Below are positions 46,914-61,199 of a DNA stretch of 64,000 nucleotides, piece after piece. Both the position numbers and the translations under genes were made by a program. The first letter of the stretch is position 1, and each line of letters begins with the position of its first letter. Source of the stretch: Aspidiotus rigidus (lineage: Eukaryota > Arthropoda > Insecta > Hemiptera > Diaspididae). The DNA is taken from the NCBI GenBank assembly GCA_035079385.1, contig JAVHKY010000001.1, positions 8,580,501 to 8,644,500 of the forward strand, read 5' to 3'. The notes beneath the pieces are model-generated. The model did not search any database. It was not told the origin of the DNA and worked only from the letters and a program-made list of their open reading frames with translations.

Positions 46914-49900
46914 ATGGAAAGAGGAAAATTTTCCTAATACGAGTATATCATTGGAATCGAATATTTACTATTCCTTTCAGCAAAATGAGCAACTTCTATT
47001 CACCTCAGTTCGTAATTGCAATATCACGTACTTCTCATAGTGGAGGTTCCCTGCTCCCTGCATTCTTCATGTAACTTCGTCCATAAGTCTGTAAGTTCTT
47101 TCAATTGATCGATTATCCACTGAGTTGCACTTATTCGAGAGGATGAAACCCCCCCCCCCCCCTTCGCGATGCTTCTGATGCTGATGATATACAATTTCAA
47201 ACCTGCACCAAGCCTCGTGAGAAGAAGACGAATTCGACTGAGCACAAACAAAATTTTGACAAGGTTTGAAATTTCTATTAATATTTTGGGAATTCCTCAA
47301 ACTGAATAATAATAATAATACGTATTACGTATCCATCCAATTCATAGATAAGAAGCAGAAACTTAGGATAGAGCACAAATTAATGATATATATAGCTATA
47401 TGTATAGTGAAAAAAGGAACTCTCGTAAAGTTCTTCAACGTCATAAGAGCGTATACGAACAAATCGTTGAGGACATTTTCTCACTCAGCTAAAAGGTACA
47501 ACCGATAAGGATGAAGAAAAATGTTTTCAAACCTTTCAAACTCGAGTTGAGGACATTAGACGATGATTTTGGAACTCAACTCTCAACCTAGGTCGGGTAT
47601 ACGCAATTCATACAAACAATGAGAGTCAAGTACAAAAAAGAACGGAGGGAGAAGAAGAGGAGAGTTGGATTTCTATCGAAACCCTACAATTTCTCAATTT
47701 GGAAAAACTTCAAGTTTAGACAATATATGAAGGCAGAGGCATATCCAGAAAATTTTCAAGACGAGGGGAAAGGTGTTGAAAAAGAACACTTTTTTCGACG
47801 AGTTTTGAAGGAAATTTTCTGAAGCAAATTATTCTGTTCTAAGAGAGTGAAGATAGGTTTGTCACCACATTCCCTTCCCTTCGTAAATAGGCCTCTGCAT
47901 GAAGGTAATTAAGCAAAGAAAATGATCGCTTCAAAACTATTCATAAGACGATTGGGAAGTATTGACACAATATTGCGTGCACATCTAAAGTCGATATGAG
48001 ATAAAGTCGAATCAGTACACACAAAGACCTATTCGAATGTCATAACATGATCAAAAAATTTGTTTCCTTATCATGTTTTCATGAAGTATTTTTCCGTATG
48101 TTAATGGACTTTCGCCTAAAACGCCATCTTCAGTTGATTATTTCACTGATTTGTATAGGATTTCGATTAGGAAACTATACGATTACCGCGAATGACTGCG
48201 ATGGTGAATTCATATACGTGTTTACCACAATGCTGTGATATCTGCGATCACGTCAATACCGAATCGTTTTCGCTTGATTGACATTCCAACCTTGCATATA
48301 TACGAACAAGAAAAATAACGTCACAGTAAATATGTCGTCTCTGCCTGGACGCGAAATCATAACAAAAAAATATTGTACATCACATGAAAACACGTTTTGC
48401 ATGTCTATATCGTTTTATCTTCACTTCCTCTTCAAAAAACTTACTCGAAAAGTAATGCTGGATATAAATAATCATTTTAAACAATTTGATCATAAATTTA
48501 TATCGTCGCAGATGAATCATAAAAATTTAAAATAAACTATTGACAGCTTATATCGAAGTATACACCGTATATATGAAAGTCTTATAATGGCAGCCAAAAA
48601 GGTTATCCTGTAAACTCACTGTCAACGAGAAGACTTGATGTCTTCCAAAGATTTTTGGGAATAATGCCAGATTGAATTATGAAAATTTTCTACATTATAT
48701 ATCTGAAGAGAACATTCTTCTGAAAACGTATTCTAATGAAAAGATTGATTTGTCAACTCCGCACCGCATGTGAGATGAACGTCTTCTATAGTTCTTTGCT
48801 CTCAAACATCAGCACGTTTTTTTTTCTCTCATTCTGCCCTCGGTCCGCGACATACAATACTCGTGCCTTCTCGAGATAATAAAATCATTATTACTTACTC
48901 CCAGGGAAATAATAAAAGGCTGATTTTTATTTTATTTTATTTTTTTCGCTGCCTATATTATACAATATAAGTGAGCCGAAATCCGTTTTTATGCTATCTG
49001 TACTTCGAGGAATGTCATCATCGTCATTCGCTTCATAATACCTACGAAGGTAAATGAAATTCGAAGCAACGTTTTGTTATACTTTCGTACGAAAAAGCCA
49101 TGCAATAACACCGCTCCGTACCGCCGCACTATAAAAGAAAAGAAAAACTACTGGAAGAGAAGAAGAAAAAATTTATGCTAGATTTTAGAACCCAAAACGG
49201 GTAATTAAAAAAAAAAATCTAAAAATTCCCGTAAACTATAACGACAACATTCTTCCCGAGATCCAAACACGCCACTTTACGGGTAAACGTTAATTTTATT
49301 ATTCAATCTCGTAAAATTCGCTTTGCTTCGTATACATCCTATACTATAAATTGAGTAATCGGCTATAGTTTAGCATTCGATAATCTCTCGCAGCTATCAT
49401 TTGATACAGACTGAACTTCGCGTCCACATAAATTATATACCCAAATAAAAAATAAGAGAGAGAGGAGAAAAAAGGAGGTGAACATTTTTCCGGCGTTGTA
49501 TTTTTTTTTTTCTCTTTTGCTTGTCTCTCACTCACTCAGCACTCACCGTGGCTACATTATGACGAGTACGGACAGGTCAACTACTTACATCTACATAATA
49601 TACCTAGAATCCTTATTTCAGAAATCAAGAGACCGTGTCTACGCGACGCGACAAAAAAAAAGGACATAAAAAGGTATCACAAAAAATTTACGGGGTATAT
49701 ACTCCTAATGTCAACTTGAAACGTGTCTTTTCCTTTAAAAATGAATGCCGACATTAATCCTTCCGGTAATTTACAACGCCAATAAACGCGTCCGAAAACT
49801 GGCGGTGTATAACTTACAACGAGTCCGCCGAATATTTTTCTAAAAATACGATTTTATAGTATGTAGTCTTAGTCGGTGTCCGCATTGCGCTTGTCCTCTA

Positions 49901-52900
49901 AAAAGTGAACCACATGCATTAAACGTTGTACAAACCAACTTCGATCATTAATTAACGGATCATTTTCGACGCACCTCGCTCTTCGAAACGTGGTCAGATT
50001 TCACGTGTAAAAGTATAATCGCATCTTCGACACATATTACTTGCATATTACCAATATGACGATATAAATGTATTCATTAGGACACACACTGCTGATATAC
50101 AATCCGATGTCCGCATATACACACCACTAAATGCATCATCGATATTAAAATTTTTCATATAAATTTAATAACCTTCTTTCTTTCCTCTCGTTATTCCCGT
50201 TTTTCGTTAATCGACGAAAAAAAGACTCCCGCGGTGGTACATGAATTATCGAATTTGTGGCCGTAAATCACAAATTTTATTAATTTCCCCATAGCTCGAG
50301 CTTTAAAAACTTATAACGCGTGCTGTATATAAGATCGGGGTCTTCCTCACGGCGTAAACTCGCTCGTAAATAGATTTTTATAAATGAGTCGAGAAATTTC
50401 GATTGGTACTTTCTTTATTTTTATTATCGGTCAGAAGGAATGGACACAGCGCCGGAAAAAGACACGCACTTCGAGTATACCTATGCTGCGACAACGTGAC
50501 ATTCTGAAAGGGGTTATGATAATAAATCGATTAATAGACACGTTAATAGGCTTCGTTGAAGTACGTGTATAGAGCGAAAGGTGAATAAATCAAAAAAAGT
50601 AAAAGAACTTTATGAGCTTCACGCAAACTTTCCAACATCTACAACTAGAAATCCGTCGAACTGTGACAAAAAATTGAGAAAAATTAATGGTTTGTATTTA
50701 TAGACGTTCATAAGCATACAGAGTGAGTGGTTAAGTAAACATCGCGAACTACGAGTGAGAGCGTACACAATTCCCTTATTCCCCCCCCCCCCCACCTCTC
50801 TCTCGTTCTCTTCATTCAAAGTTTCAATCGCGAGTGTTCTCTTCAATTCTCTTTTTTACAGTTTCATCGAAGGCAACTTTTCTTAGTTATCAATATATCC
50901 GTCTCCTGTCCATGTTCTGCCATCATATCGACGAAAATAATTTCTTAGCATCTTTTTCTCTTCCATACATTGTCCACAAACTTTGAAAGGAAACTATGCG
51001 AAGGAATGCGTCGATATGAAGCGACTCCCGACAATATAGTCTTACCACTGAAAAGTTTATACGAGTCCCTTTTTTGTAGTGAAAAGATTATAGCAACCTG
51101 AACAGAATCAGCACCCTATGACTGAAATCATTTTAGTCGTTGTCGACATCGTCTTCTCCGACTCCAAGTCTAGTCTTTTAGACTGGTAGTGTTCATGGGT
51201 CGTAGCAGAGGCGTATGGTATTCATCGACGTAAATTCAAACAGGAAAAGAGTTTTTCAATAATATTTTTTTCTCTGGACAAAAAAATTCCCTTTATTTTG
51301 TGGTCAACGTAAATATTCAAATATTGTTTCTTGACAACTCTCCTACAGCTTTACATCTTCAAAATGGACGATTTCTCTCAGTTCATGGTCACAGGGGCGA
51401 GAAATTATCATATGAAGGTCACTGGGAAAAGAGAGAAATGCGCAATAGAAACGATCTGGATCATTGGATCTTTTGCACCCTTTAGAAAAAACCGTTTCTC
51501 CAGCTCGTTTTCTTTGGACATTCTTCTCCTGTACGCTTCATATTAAATCGGACCAAGACAACAAGATCGAAGTAGTCCACAAGAGTTTTGTCATACAAAG
51601 TTAAATTCATATACCTATCTGCACATCATCAACAATCAAGGAAATGTGGATACTTCTAGCCTACAGTAGATCGGGTCATAAGCCTCATTCTCCTGATTTA
51701 TATTTTGCACAGACGTCAATTCAATTTTGAACGGCCGAGTTGAGCTTATTTTTTGAGGCCGACTTTCAGTTACGATCGCAAACACATTTTCGTCGTTCTC
51801 GCCTCCTTCTTTTTATAGAGCTTTGAATTTCTAAGATCGATACCATCGTGCAGACCAACTTTGAAATCTAAACAATATTGGCAAGGTGGCATATGGGTAT
51901 CGCAAAGCGGCGCTCCAGTCTTTTAAATCGACGAGAGTTTCTTGAGTGCGCAGATCATCGTTGATGTGACGTCAAATCGACCTCAAATCCACTCATCAAT
52001 TTGATCAAAAATTAACTCAAAATCGAGCGCAAATTCTGTCTATAAATTCAATGTCGATGTCAAGTCGATTTAACTATAGTAATAAATTTTAATGTCAACT
52101 TGAATATCGATATCAATTTCAAATATATTTTACATCACGCGACTGAGTCGAAAGTGCATCAATTTTAAAGGAACAATCAGGAAGAGAGAAGAAAAATTGA
52201 ATTTTGGTCTTGACAATTGATCATAAGTTAACTTCAAAAATTGTGAACATCATCGTCTCTATCCGATCATCGCCTCATTGGCCGTCAAGTCAATTATCGT
52301 ATTTTTAATAGGGTTTATTAGTCGATTATTTCTACGCCTGCTATCAGCGAGAAATAAAGCCACTAAACAGACAGAATTCTACAAGTTCATCAACTGCGGG
52401 AGGGGAGAGAAGTGGTTGACCGTATTTTACTGCAGTTTACAGGACAAATAAGTCAAAATGGAGTCTGCATATCGATTCAAATTCTGAATTGAGGATCTCG
52501 CATCGACATCAATTCGAAATCGGTTCAAGGTCGACCTGCACAAATTCCTGATGCACTACAAATCGCCGAAATAAGGCAGTTGATTTCAGATTCATCAAAA
52601 ATTTGGAAAGTTTGACGCGACATCGGATTGAAATTAATGCGACAAATGAGTTGAGATGAAGTCGATCTGATACCGACGTAAGCATGGCGTAGAATAGACT
52701 AAGAAGAGACCTGTCGCTGTGAGATATGATATTTTCTTGAAAATAGGAGCACTCAGCCGCGTTTATTTTTCGCATAGTGCAGCGGATGCTCTTAGACAAA
52801 TATTATTGCGTCAAAAAGTTTGATTGCGCAATGTTTTTCAATTTCCAAAAGTAGGCAAATCTACCAATACTATGGCATAAATTAATCTAATTCGTTTCGA

Positions 52901-55900
52901 ATCATTGCGTCAGAAAAACAGCACTTTTGAATGACTTCTCTTGTTTCTAATATATTATGTTTACAAAAGTTAAGAAGAGCTACATTATCTTTTGATTTGA
53001 TAAGATAAAAGACACTATCAGAAATGTACTAACGATACATCGAGCTTTAAGACGAAAACTAATCATCTCGATTTAGAACACGACATTAGACTTATATCAA
53101 TACCGTGCATCTGTATCATCGACTGATATCTTGATTTTCTTCTTTTTTAATCACATTTGGACGTCTTGAAATCGCGTTGATTTCTAATTACCGAACGATC
53201 AAGAAATTTTATCATACGGACTCAAGAGAGACTGAGAAAATAAAACGATGATAAAAGAAGAAGCTGTTATAGATTATCCATGACTGTAACTAACAAGCTG
53301 ATGCTGTTGTAAAGTTCGAAATGTGAAGTCTACCAATATGAGGGTTCAGAAATAACGTTAATATTCAAATTTTGGAAACAATTTTTTTTTTCTTTTTTAA
53401 CATACTCACCGCAAAATTTAAACATATTGTTACAATATACCGAACGCATTTTCCTAATCAGAAAAAATATACACCAACATCCCAACAGCAAAGAACATTT
53501 TCTATCGCCTTATCGATGAGTTTATTCCCGACTCTATGAGTACAAGAATTTATTTATTTTTTTGTATTAAGGATTTTCAACGGCCAAAAAATGACGGGAA
53601 AGCAATAGAGCATAAGTTGTACGAAAAAATTTCAATTCATAATCCGTCTTGTTTGAGTAAGGTCAAGTAAAGAAGATGGCAATGCTACGCTAACAGTCGA
53701 ATGAGTTTCAATTTATGAATCTATCATTACGAAAAGAAAATTCGAGGGAAAAAAATCAGGTTTAGGAATTTTTCCTAGCGCCATCGACTCGAGTTCTATT
53801 TTTAATACCATATATATAGTTGGGATAGGTAAATATGCGATTTTTTCCTCGTTCAAATCATTTGAAAAATTCAAAAGACGACACTTTCCTCAATTTGTCA
53901 CCTCTGCAAGATTCTCTTTTCTCCTCACGTGATCCTAATTTTAGTCTTCGAAAATATTTTTCGACTCCAAGAAAAAGAAAATTATCTAAACGCATATTAT
54001 AACACTACAAAGATTCCAATCTATTAATTTGTACTCATAAATGCACGCACGAAATTGCAACCCTATCAGAATACTTTTCATACGCGGGTTAGTAGTGCGA
54101 TTTCTTAGAAATATTTCTTGTTTATAAAAATAATCATCAAAGATATCTATACTCCCCCCCTCCCTCGCTAAGACAGAGCCTTCATCACCTATTTAGTCAA
54201 AAATTTTTACGATATATCATTTTTATTTTCACAGACTCGAGTAATATTTAATGCAATTTTATGGGTCATCGTTCTCACTTTTATACGTCTCTCTGATTTC
54301 ATTCAACAGACACTCTAAAATGCGGGTCGATTAAGGAAACATTAGTAATAAAAAATACAATCCTACTGTGGTGAAGAATTAAAAATTTTGTGATATATAG
54401 ATTCAATCGTCCCTATAATTTTACTATCGCTCTAATTAGTCAAAAGCAAGTTTTTTCTAAAAATATATATCTACTTACGAAAATTCGTATTCTTTCATAT
54501 TTTTTCGACTCGGATAGCAAAGTTCAGAGAAAACAATTTTAATATACAAATATGAAAATTTCAGACGGGAGCAATAATTATGAGGTCTCATTGGTACATG
54601 AGATCCCGTCATAATCCTATGATCAGCTCTACATTGAATTCTTGAAAACAATCTAAAGGCTATGAAATGCTTGCAAAATGTTGCAACGATTTCGTTTCAT
54701 TTGATGTCTATAAAATCGCAATTATTATTATCACTTTTTTTTTCAGATGCACCGATGGAATTAGAAGGATATACCAAAAGCTGATTATAAAGAGGAACAG
54801 ATGAAAGAAATACAGAGCAGATACTTACACCTTTTTCTCAATCATAATTATTTCTTTTGAGTATATAATTGAGACATCTGTCGCTTTTATGACGTACATT
54901 CGAAACATGGAGAATCTCTTTACGTAATTCTTAAGTAAATCAGAAGCGCTGAACTCAATGATAGTTTTTTGATATAGAAACGTAAATTTGAGAAATATTC
55001 AGAATGAAAAACTTTTGAGCGAATGTCACTCCTTTCATATCAACAGAAATTAATTTGAAGAAAATTCAAGATGCACTTTCGTGCATAACGATTCTAATCA
55101 CGCGAATCTGATCCCGTATTATAAGAAATTTTAGAAAATTGTAACTTCTGAAGTTTTTCAGCCAATATATCGAATTTTAGAATCCAGTACCAATAGAATT
55201 TAAAATTTTAGAATGTAAACCATGGTGAAAGTTTGATTTTCAATCAAGTTAATCTGATTTTCTACTCGAATTTGTAAATTACCGGTACTCTTCGAGTACA
55301 TCCCTCCCTTGCGTCAAATTTCGTTGGAAACTTTTGTTCAATTTCAAAATTTATGACGTTCTTGTACGTCCAAGTTTTGTTGTTGAAACGATTTATGTAC
55401 AATTTTCTCAATTCAGAAACGCCAAAGTTCTCGAGTTCTAAGAAACGTCTTCTTTTTAATCCTACAATTCCCTGCACAACTTAGTCACGACTATGACCAG
55501 TCTTGACAGTCCCAATTTTTACTATTCCCCAAAAAAGCACGATGGAATAATTTACGATCACGAAAGACGATACTGCACTGAAAATTTATTTTCAAAATTT
55601 TTTCTTTTTCTTTTGCTCTTGCAGGATCTGTACTGTCTTGTTCTTGAAATGGAATAACCTCAAACATAATTCTTGAAGTCAATGACTGGTCAGCCCAAAG
55701 AAAAGTTCGACCGTTATCCATTGGAACGATTTACTCCTATAGCTTCTGGACACTTCGCATCCTCAGAAGCGTGTTTAGAAATTCTCTCGAGGGGGTCCAA
55801 AAATTTTCAAGGATAAAATTCCCATCAAGCAAAAAGAAAGCTTATAGGTTAATTGAAAATTGATGATTCTACAGGTTTTTAGAGGTCCTTTGGGCGGGTT

Positions 55901-57330
55901 GAAATTCCAACCCGTCCCATAAATACGCCATTACAGAGTATATGATGTCAATTGATAAGTATCTGTAGAGGTGGCGTTATAGCGGGGTTGACGTTCTCTT
56001 CATAGAGACTATATTTTCTGTTGATTCAAGATGACCTCAACTACGTCCACAATTTTACAGTTTATTAATTTTCAAATTATAAGCTGTACAATCAGCAGCC
56101 AAATAAAGCTTGACTACACTCACAGAGGGATATAAGGTGACAAAATGACCAATGATGAGATTGAGATAATTTTTTTCTTCCATTAAAGTGATGTCGATAT
56201 TTTCCCTCTATAAAATAAAGTATAAGATTTGACGAAAAAAGCACAATCACTTCGACATATAGAACAGAAAGGCATCCTCCACTTTGGTAAAAAAGGGGAT
56301 CCTTCACACATTATAATAGACATCATTTATACCGAAAATAGTATATTATGCAATCAAAAGCAAAAAAGTGCTACATTAAGTTAAACGTACGAGTAGGAAT
56401 TTTTTATTGTTTTGAAGAAATTTCATACGATCTTTTATTCAAAAGGAGTGCAATAATATTGCTAGCTAATTATCCTGGTACTTGAAAAAAACCTTTCTTA
56501 GTATGATAGTCATGAAAATAAAGCTATAGAATCCTTTAGAATTCGCGGGCTAGTGAAAATATCCGCAGAGAAAAATAAATTGATTTTGCCTCAAAGCTAA
56601 TATAAAGTTTTTTCAATTTGCAACTTTTGGAGTTGAATTTTTTTTAAATCCTGTTTAAGCCACGAAAGGCTCGATCTGTAATCAAGCCATCACAATCATT
56701 GTCGCATGTTGTTCCTTTTCTTACATTTTGAATGCAAGTCTCATTAACGGGTTGTGGATTGATATACGAAGCAGAAAACAGTCTCCGTGTATAGAAGACA
56801 TTGTATGGGGTCATTCAATTTTTTTCATTTATTCCCTCGCATAAATTCTTGATGTCAATGGATCGCAACACATTATAAATTATTGGAGTATCTCGTTCCT
56901 GTAATATTCTTCCGAGCTTTTTATTCTAAGCGACAATTACATTATGACTAGAGCTATGCAAATGTTCTCAGAATTTGCTGGATGATGAGTGGGAATGAAC
57001 AGAGTAAACTCAAGACAGAGTTTAGATTCTGAGTCCAACTTTACCGGTACCGAAAATTACATGCAATCTTTCAAGGTTGGAGGCTGTGAAGGAATTTAGT
57101 CGATGTGTATTTTTGAAATAGATGCCAAAATCCAACATTTCTGATATAATATCAATAATTTCTATTCATATCTATCACAAAGTCCTAGCATTAAGAATAA
57201 TGAAAGTTAGCAGCTTTTTTGTCCTCCTCTGACTAGCAGACGGACATCCTCCCTTCCAGATACCTATGTTCTCAATTCCAAACTTATCGTTATGTCGAGC
57301 ACTATACGCAGCAACCGGTAAACTGATTAG
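46914..57330. other. Ten-kilobase stretch without recognised genes
   Basis: Only short frames without motifs occur. Low-complexity marks are C14 at 47149-47162, (AAT)n near 47307-47322 and C13 at 50781-50793. Between about 51955 and 52700, words such as tcaaatcgac, gtcaagtcgat and tcgatatcaa recur in a loose way that suggests an old decayed repeat. A TATATAAG word at about 50325 lies near no detectable gene. Confidence 0.4.
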
Positions 57331-57530
57331 AGCCGGTTTTACCAAATGTCTAATCGGATCAAAGTTCAGAGAAGTGAACTACGCTCAAACTAGTCAACCA
57401 TAGTCAGGCGATTGATTTAAACTCCGATTTGCGACACAAAACTAAATTTACAAGGTATGGTGAAACAGAGCTTCGCGTAACCTAAGTTTAAAATGAGTTT
57501 GTGTAAACTTCGTTTAGTTGGTAAAACCCA
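57331..57530. mobile_element. Short inverted-repeat element with GGTTTTACCAA ends
   Basis: ccggttttaccaa at the left faces ttggtaaaaccca at the right across about 180 bp. No coding content and no certain target duplication. It could be a small MITE. Confidence 0.35.
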
Positions 57531-58319
57531 TCCTAGTAACACGAATCACTTGTATGTCCTCTAAGGAATGTCCTATCGTCATGTCAAGAAGTGAATAAGT
57601 TGTAATCGGCCATAAACCGATAAACAAAGGCCATTATGAGATTATAGTATCACAAGCGATAACACCACAGAGAAACGACCACGTTTACAAAAATGATCTA
57701 GATATTCATTTCATAGAATTACGCAATAAATGTAAAATGAAATTACCGATACTGTTGACATCCTTATCCGAGTATCGACACTCTTCCACTTTTGTCACCA
57801 TCAAAATAGTTAAAACGGTAAATCTATCAGATTACAAAACAGAACAGCCTTAACTGGAATCACGACAGCCATTAAACAGAACAAAAAAAAGCGACACTCG
57901 ATAATTAGCTTGTTATATTTTCGCGACAGATCAAGCAAAGTCGGCCGGCATCCAGCGAAAAAATAGTATAGAACAAAACGCACTCGCAATTATTGAACAC
58001 ATGTACAGCAGAATGGAACGCACGCAGCCACAGACAGTAAATTAATCACCAAGAAGATATTACAACAGTGTCAACGACGGCTTGACGAAAAAAAAGGAAA
58101 TGCGACAAAGACGAACGCGACGTCGGATATGATTTCGATAATTAACAACGCGTAGAAAAAATACGTAAAAAAATACAGAAACGAAGTGAATTTATTATGA
58201 TAAAGCCGAAGAAGAGCCGTAAAAAAAACGTAAAAACATCGAAGAGACCCGTGTATCGAAGCACGACACAACGTGAAACATCCGAAAACGAGACACGTAC
58301 TAAAAACTCGATTTAATGT

Positions 58320-58710
58320 CCCATGTCGTACGGGTGTCCTTTACGCGACTTGGCGCTCTCCCTACTGCCGCCAGCCGCCCCACCATTCGACTATAATGCC
58401 AGTTTTCATGATTGTCATTTGTCGTTTGTACGAGAAGAGGCGGGATTAGTAGTGTCACCGAGTACCATCTCTTCGGCACTCGAGAATATCATTTGGCTAA
58501 TCGTCGCCTTCCGCGAATTCGTTCACACAACTATCGCGGCGGCCGATTTTGCTTGTTTTTCCGAACAACTTTTCTATTTATTTTTCTTTTCTTTCTACGC
58601 CGATTGCCGAAGAACAACACTGAACGCGAGTAATCGGCGCCACAGCGAAGTCGTAAAATTCTTACCACACACTACTGTATGTGTGTATGTATGTATGTAT
58701 GTATGACGAA
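58320..58710. other. CpG-rich segment ending in a TGTA microsatellite
   Basis: Elevated GC and CpG. An ATG frame of 127 codons (58323-58706, +) runs into a (TGTA)n microsatellite at 58681-58705 and shows no domain, so it is not called as a gene. It could be a promoter-proximal region. Confidence 0.3.
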
Positions 58711-58852
58711 GAAAAACAACGAAACGCCAAGGAACTAATTACGTCATATCGGAGTGCAGTCTCCGCACCACCATCGTTCAAGTATACGTTGATGGTACGA
58801 AAACGTCGAATTTCAGCTCATAGTTCTAGCCGCGGTTCTAGCATTACTGCTC

Positions 58853-59401
58853 TACAAAGTAGAATGGACGTATCTTCAAAATAACGATCAGCATGAAGGG
58901 TCTCTTGGTAAGAATCTTTGAAATCACGATCAGCTGGTAAGAGTATTTTGCGCTCAATGAACAACAAGATTGCACAAAACCGAAAATTTTTATTCTCGCT
59001 TGTTTGAAATATTTTCCAATAGATTTCTCAATGGTTGTGATTCATGAAAATGAAATTCTTTATTTTTCAAAGCTGAGATGTATTCGCTTCAATACGTATC
59101 AAGGATTCAAGATGACAGATTTTAGAAAATATAAATACTTCTGTTTTTATTAATTTTTGGTTCTAATCAACGATAACACCGGTAAAAATTTTTCCGTTCA
59201 TATACGTCCAAATTTGGACGTATATGCATATTACTGAATTTCTTGATGAGAACGTGCCTGTATCATTGAACTATCATGACCATCGTTTTTCTCGTTGAAA
59301 ATTGAGTGGATATTGTGATCTTCAACTTGGTTAATCGTTCTCTAAAGAGTAAACGATTTTTTCCGTGATCGGTGATTTGTATACGTCCATTCTACTTCGT
59401 A
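58853..59401. mobile_element. Element with 21-bp TIRs (GTAGAATGGACGTAT)
   Basis: 58853-58873 and 59381-59401 are inverted copies of a 21-nt sequence containing agtagaatggacgtat, with one mismatch. A 28-nt perfect palindrome with the same acgtcca core lies inside at 59199-59226. The interior is non-coding. It is probably a MITE. The class is unknown. Confidence 0.55.
59199..59226. repeat. Perfect 28-nt palindrome
   Basis: catatacgtccaaa followed by its exact inverse complement. It reuses the acgtcca core found in the TIRs at 58853 and 59381. Confidence 0.85.
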
Positions 59402-59490
59402 CGCCACGGCAGATTACAATAGTGGGATTCAAGTTCTGTATCGCTACTGTGCAGACATTTTGTATCCTCAAGTTTCGAAGTACCTACAGT

Positions 59491-59794
59491 CAGGGATGCG
59501 TAGCCAATCAGCATTGACTTAAGCTTCAGCTTTTGGCTGACAGCTAATATCAATAAATTCATTAGCTGGATTTTAGCTTTTTCAAAATGGGTTAAAATAA
59601 AAGCTTAAAACTTAAACTTAATTATAATAGCTTAATTTTACCTACAACCAATTAATACTTTCTAATGACTGGCTTTTGGCTGAAAAGCTGTTGTCTCAAA
59701 ATTCATTGACTGTCTTTTAGCTTTCTTAGAAATGGTCAAAACAAGAGCTTAAGCTTAAACTTAAGCCAATAATGGCTTTAGCTGCGCATCCCTG
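59491..59794. mobile_element. hAT-type MITE with 8-bp target duplication
   Basis: The ends read cagggatgcgtagc and its near inverse gctgcgcatccctg. The 8-mer CCTACAGT flanks both sides (59483-59490 and 59795-59802). A CAGGG-type end plus an 8-bp duplication defines the hAT superfamily. The interior is filled with ttagctttt, aagcttaa and ggcttttggct words on both strands, with no transposase. Confidence 0.9.
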
Positions 59795-60669
59795 CCTACA
59801 GTTTTTGGGTTCAAGCTCGGTACGAGCTCGGAACCAGTTGCAATCGCTTTTTTTTTGTAGTCAGTGTGAGTTTTGTAAGAACTCACGTTTTTAAGTACGT
59901 TTCATGACGTGGTGATCAAGAAGAGTGCGTGATGTGTGAGCGACTGAGCGGTAGGTAATGGTTATTATTGTGTTTTGATAATACAACGAGAAAAGTAGTT
60001 TTTGTATTGGAACGTAAAGGAGTTGGTAGTCATTTTTTGCTTTTTAGGTTCGAGCTCGTTAACCTTGTTTTGATTTGCGATAATTATGATCCGATATGGA
60101 GCATATGGAGTAATGTTTGGAGATCGATTTGCGATTTATTTGCGATGTGGTATTATCAACGTTTCGAAAATAATATTTTTATTATACCTGGATTAGAGCT
60201 TGAACCTATTCCAGCCGAACGGGTGCTTGTTTAGCAATTAGTATTGTCGTTTTTTCTTTTTTTTTCTACCATTCTTTTTTTTAGAATCTCTTTTTTTTCT
60301 CCATTTTTCTTCGAAATTGGGAGAAATATACAAATGCGAGTCTTTGAAAATGGAAGAGAAAAAGATGATGATTACTTTTTCAAGTCTATGTGGGTCTCTA
60401 CAGCGTGCAGCGCCTGTCTCAAGCTGTTGGCCCTCATCAATAACACAACGATTTGATGGTGATGTTACACAGTGAGCCCGTAAGAATAACAAAAGGAGCA
60501 AAATTGAGAATAAGAATTAAGAAATTCCTTATAGCTACAGCAAGTCTAAAGCATAATCCAGATGCCTTCCAGATTATAAATTCAAACTTTTGATTTCTGA
60601 TACTTTTTTATTTTCTAAGAAAGAGGAATGAGAATTGAGGAGATTACGGTTAAATAAAGAACACTAAAG

Positions 60670-60960
60670 TTTGCTTAAAGAGTATATCTTTCGGCAACCA
60701 AAATACCAGTAGAGAAAGCAGAAGACATTCGAAAAATCCTCAACCACGTCCTCGTCGCGAAATGGCATCAATATCAATGGCCCACCCAACCCAGCAAATT
60801 GCTCTCCTTCATACAAGTTGTGCACAACTGGTGTAATATCATCCATAAAATATGCGATTCAATTCAACTGCTGGAAACTGCTATCTATAGAGAACATTTT
60901 TGGGCCACTAAAAACTCACACACCTACATATTTTCAAAAAAAAAAACGCCTCCCATCTGA
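60670..60960. other. Overlapping protein-like open frames, unrecognised
   Basis: On the plus strand a frame of roughly 90 codons, open but without an ATG, runs to a stop near 60959. It contains segments such as AEDIRKILNHVLVAKWHQ and LLSFIQVVHNWCNIIHK. On the minus strand an ATG frame of 60 codons (60664-60846) contains LYEGEQFAGLGGPLILMPFR. Both have balanced compositions unlike random AT-rich DNA, and only one can be the real strand. It is probably a relic of a mobile-element protein. No family is recognised. Confidence 0.3.
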
Positions 60961-61199
60961 TGTGATATGTGTCCCGGGGAATCAATCACCATTCAACATA
61001 ATTCTCATCAGATATCGCAAATACAACTGCATGACGTTCGATGAAATCACATTACCAATATTGGCCGAATGCATATATAAGCACCAAATTTATTTACAAT
61101 TATTAGCTGTATTGTTGTGTACAACCTTCTTAATTAGTGTAAACTAGGATGGCCAATCTACGGCGTTAGAATCCTTTAAAAATAAAGAAGAGAAATGCT

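Noticed and set aside
50325..50332. TATATAAG as a core promoter
   Set aside because: TATA-like words are expected at this base composition, and no coding sequence or start-site evidence lies downstream.
51955..52700. Satellite built on tcaagtcgat/tcgatatcaa words
   Set aside because: The words recur without a stable period, so it could be chance or a very decayed repeat.
58323..58706. 127-codon plus ATG frame
   Set aside because: It ends inside a TGTA microsatellite and lies in CpG-rich DNA where stops are scarce. No domain is visible.
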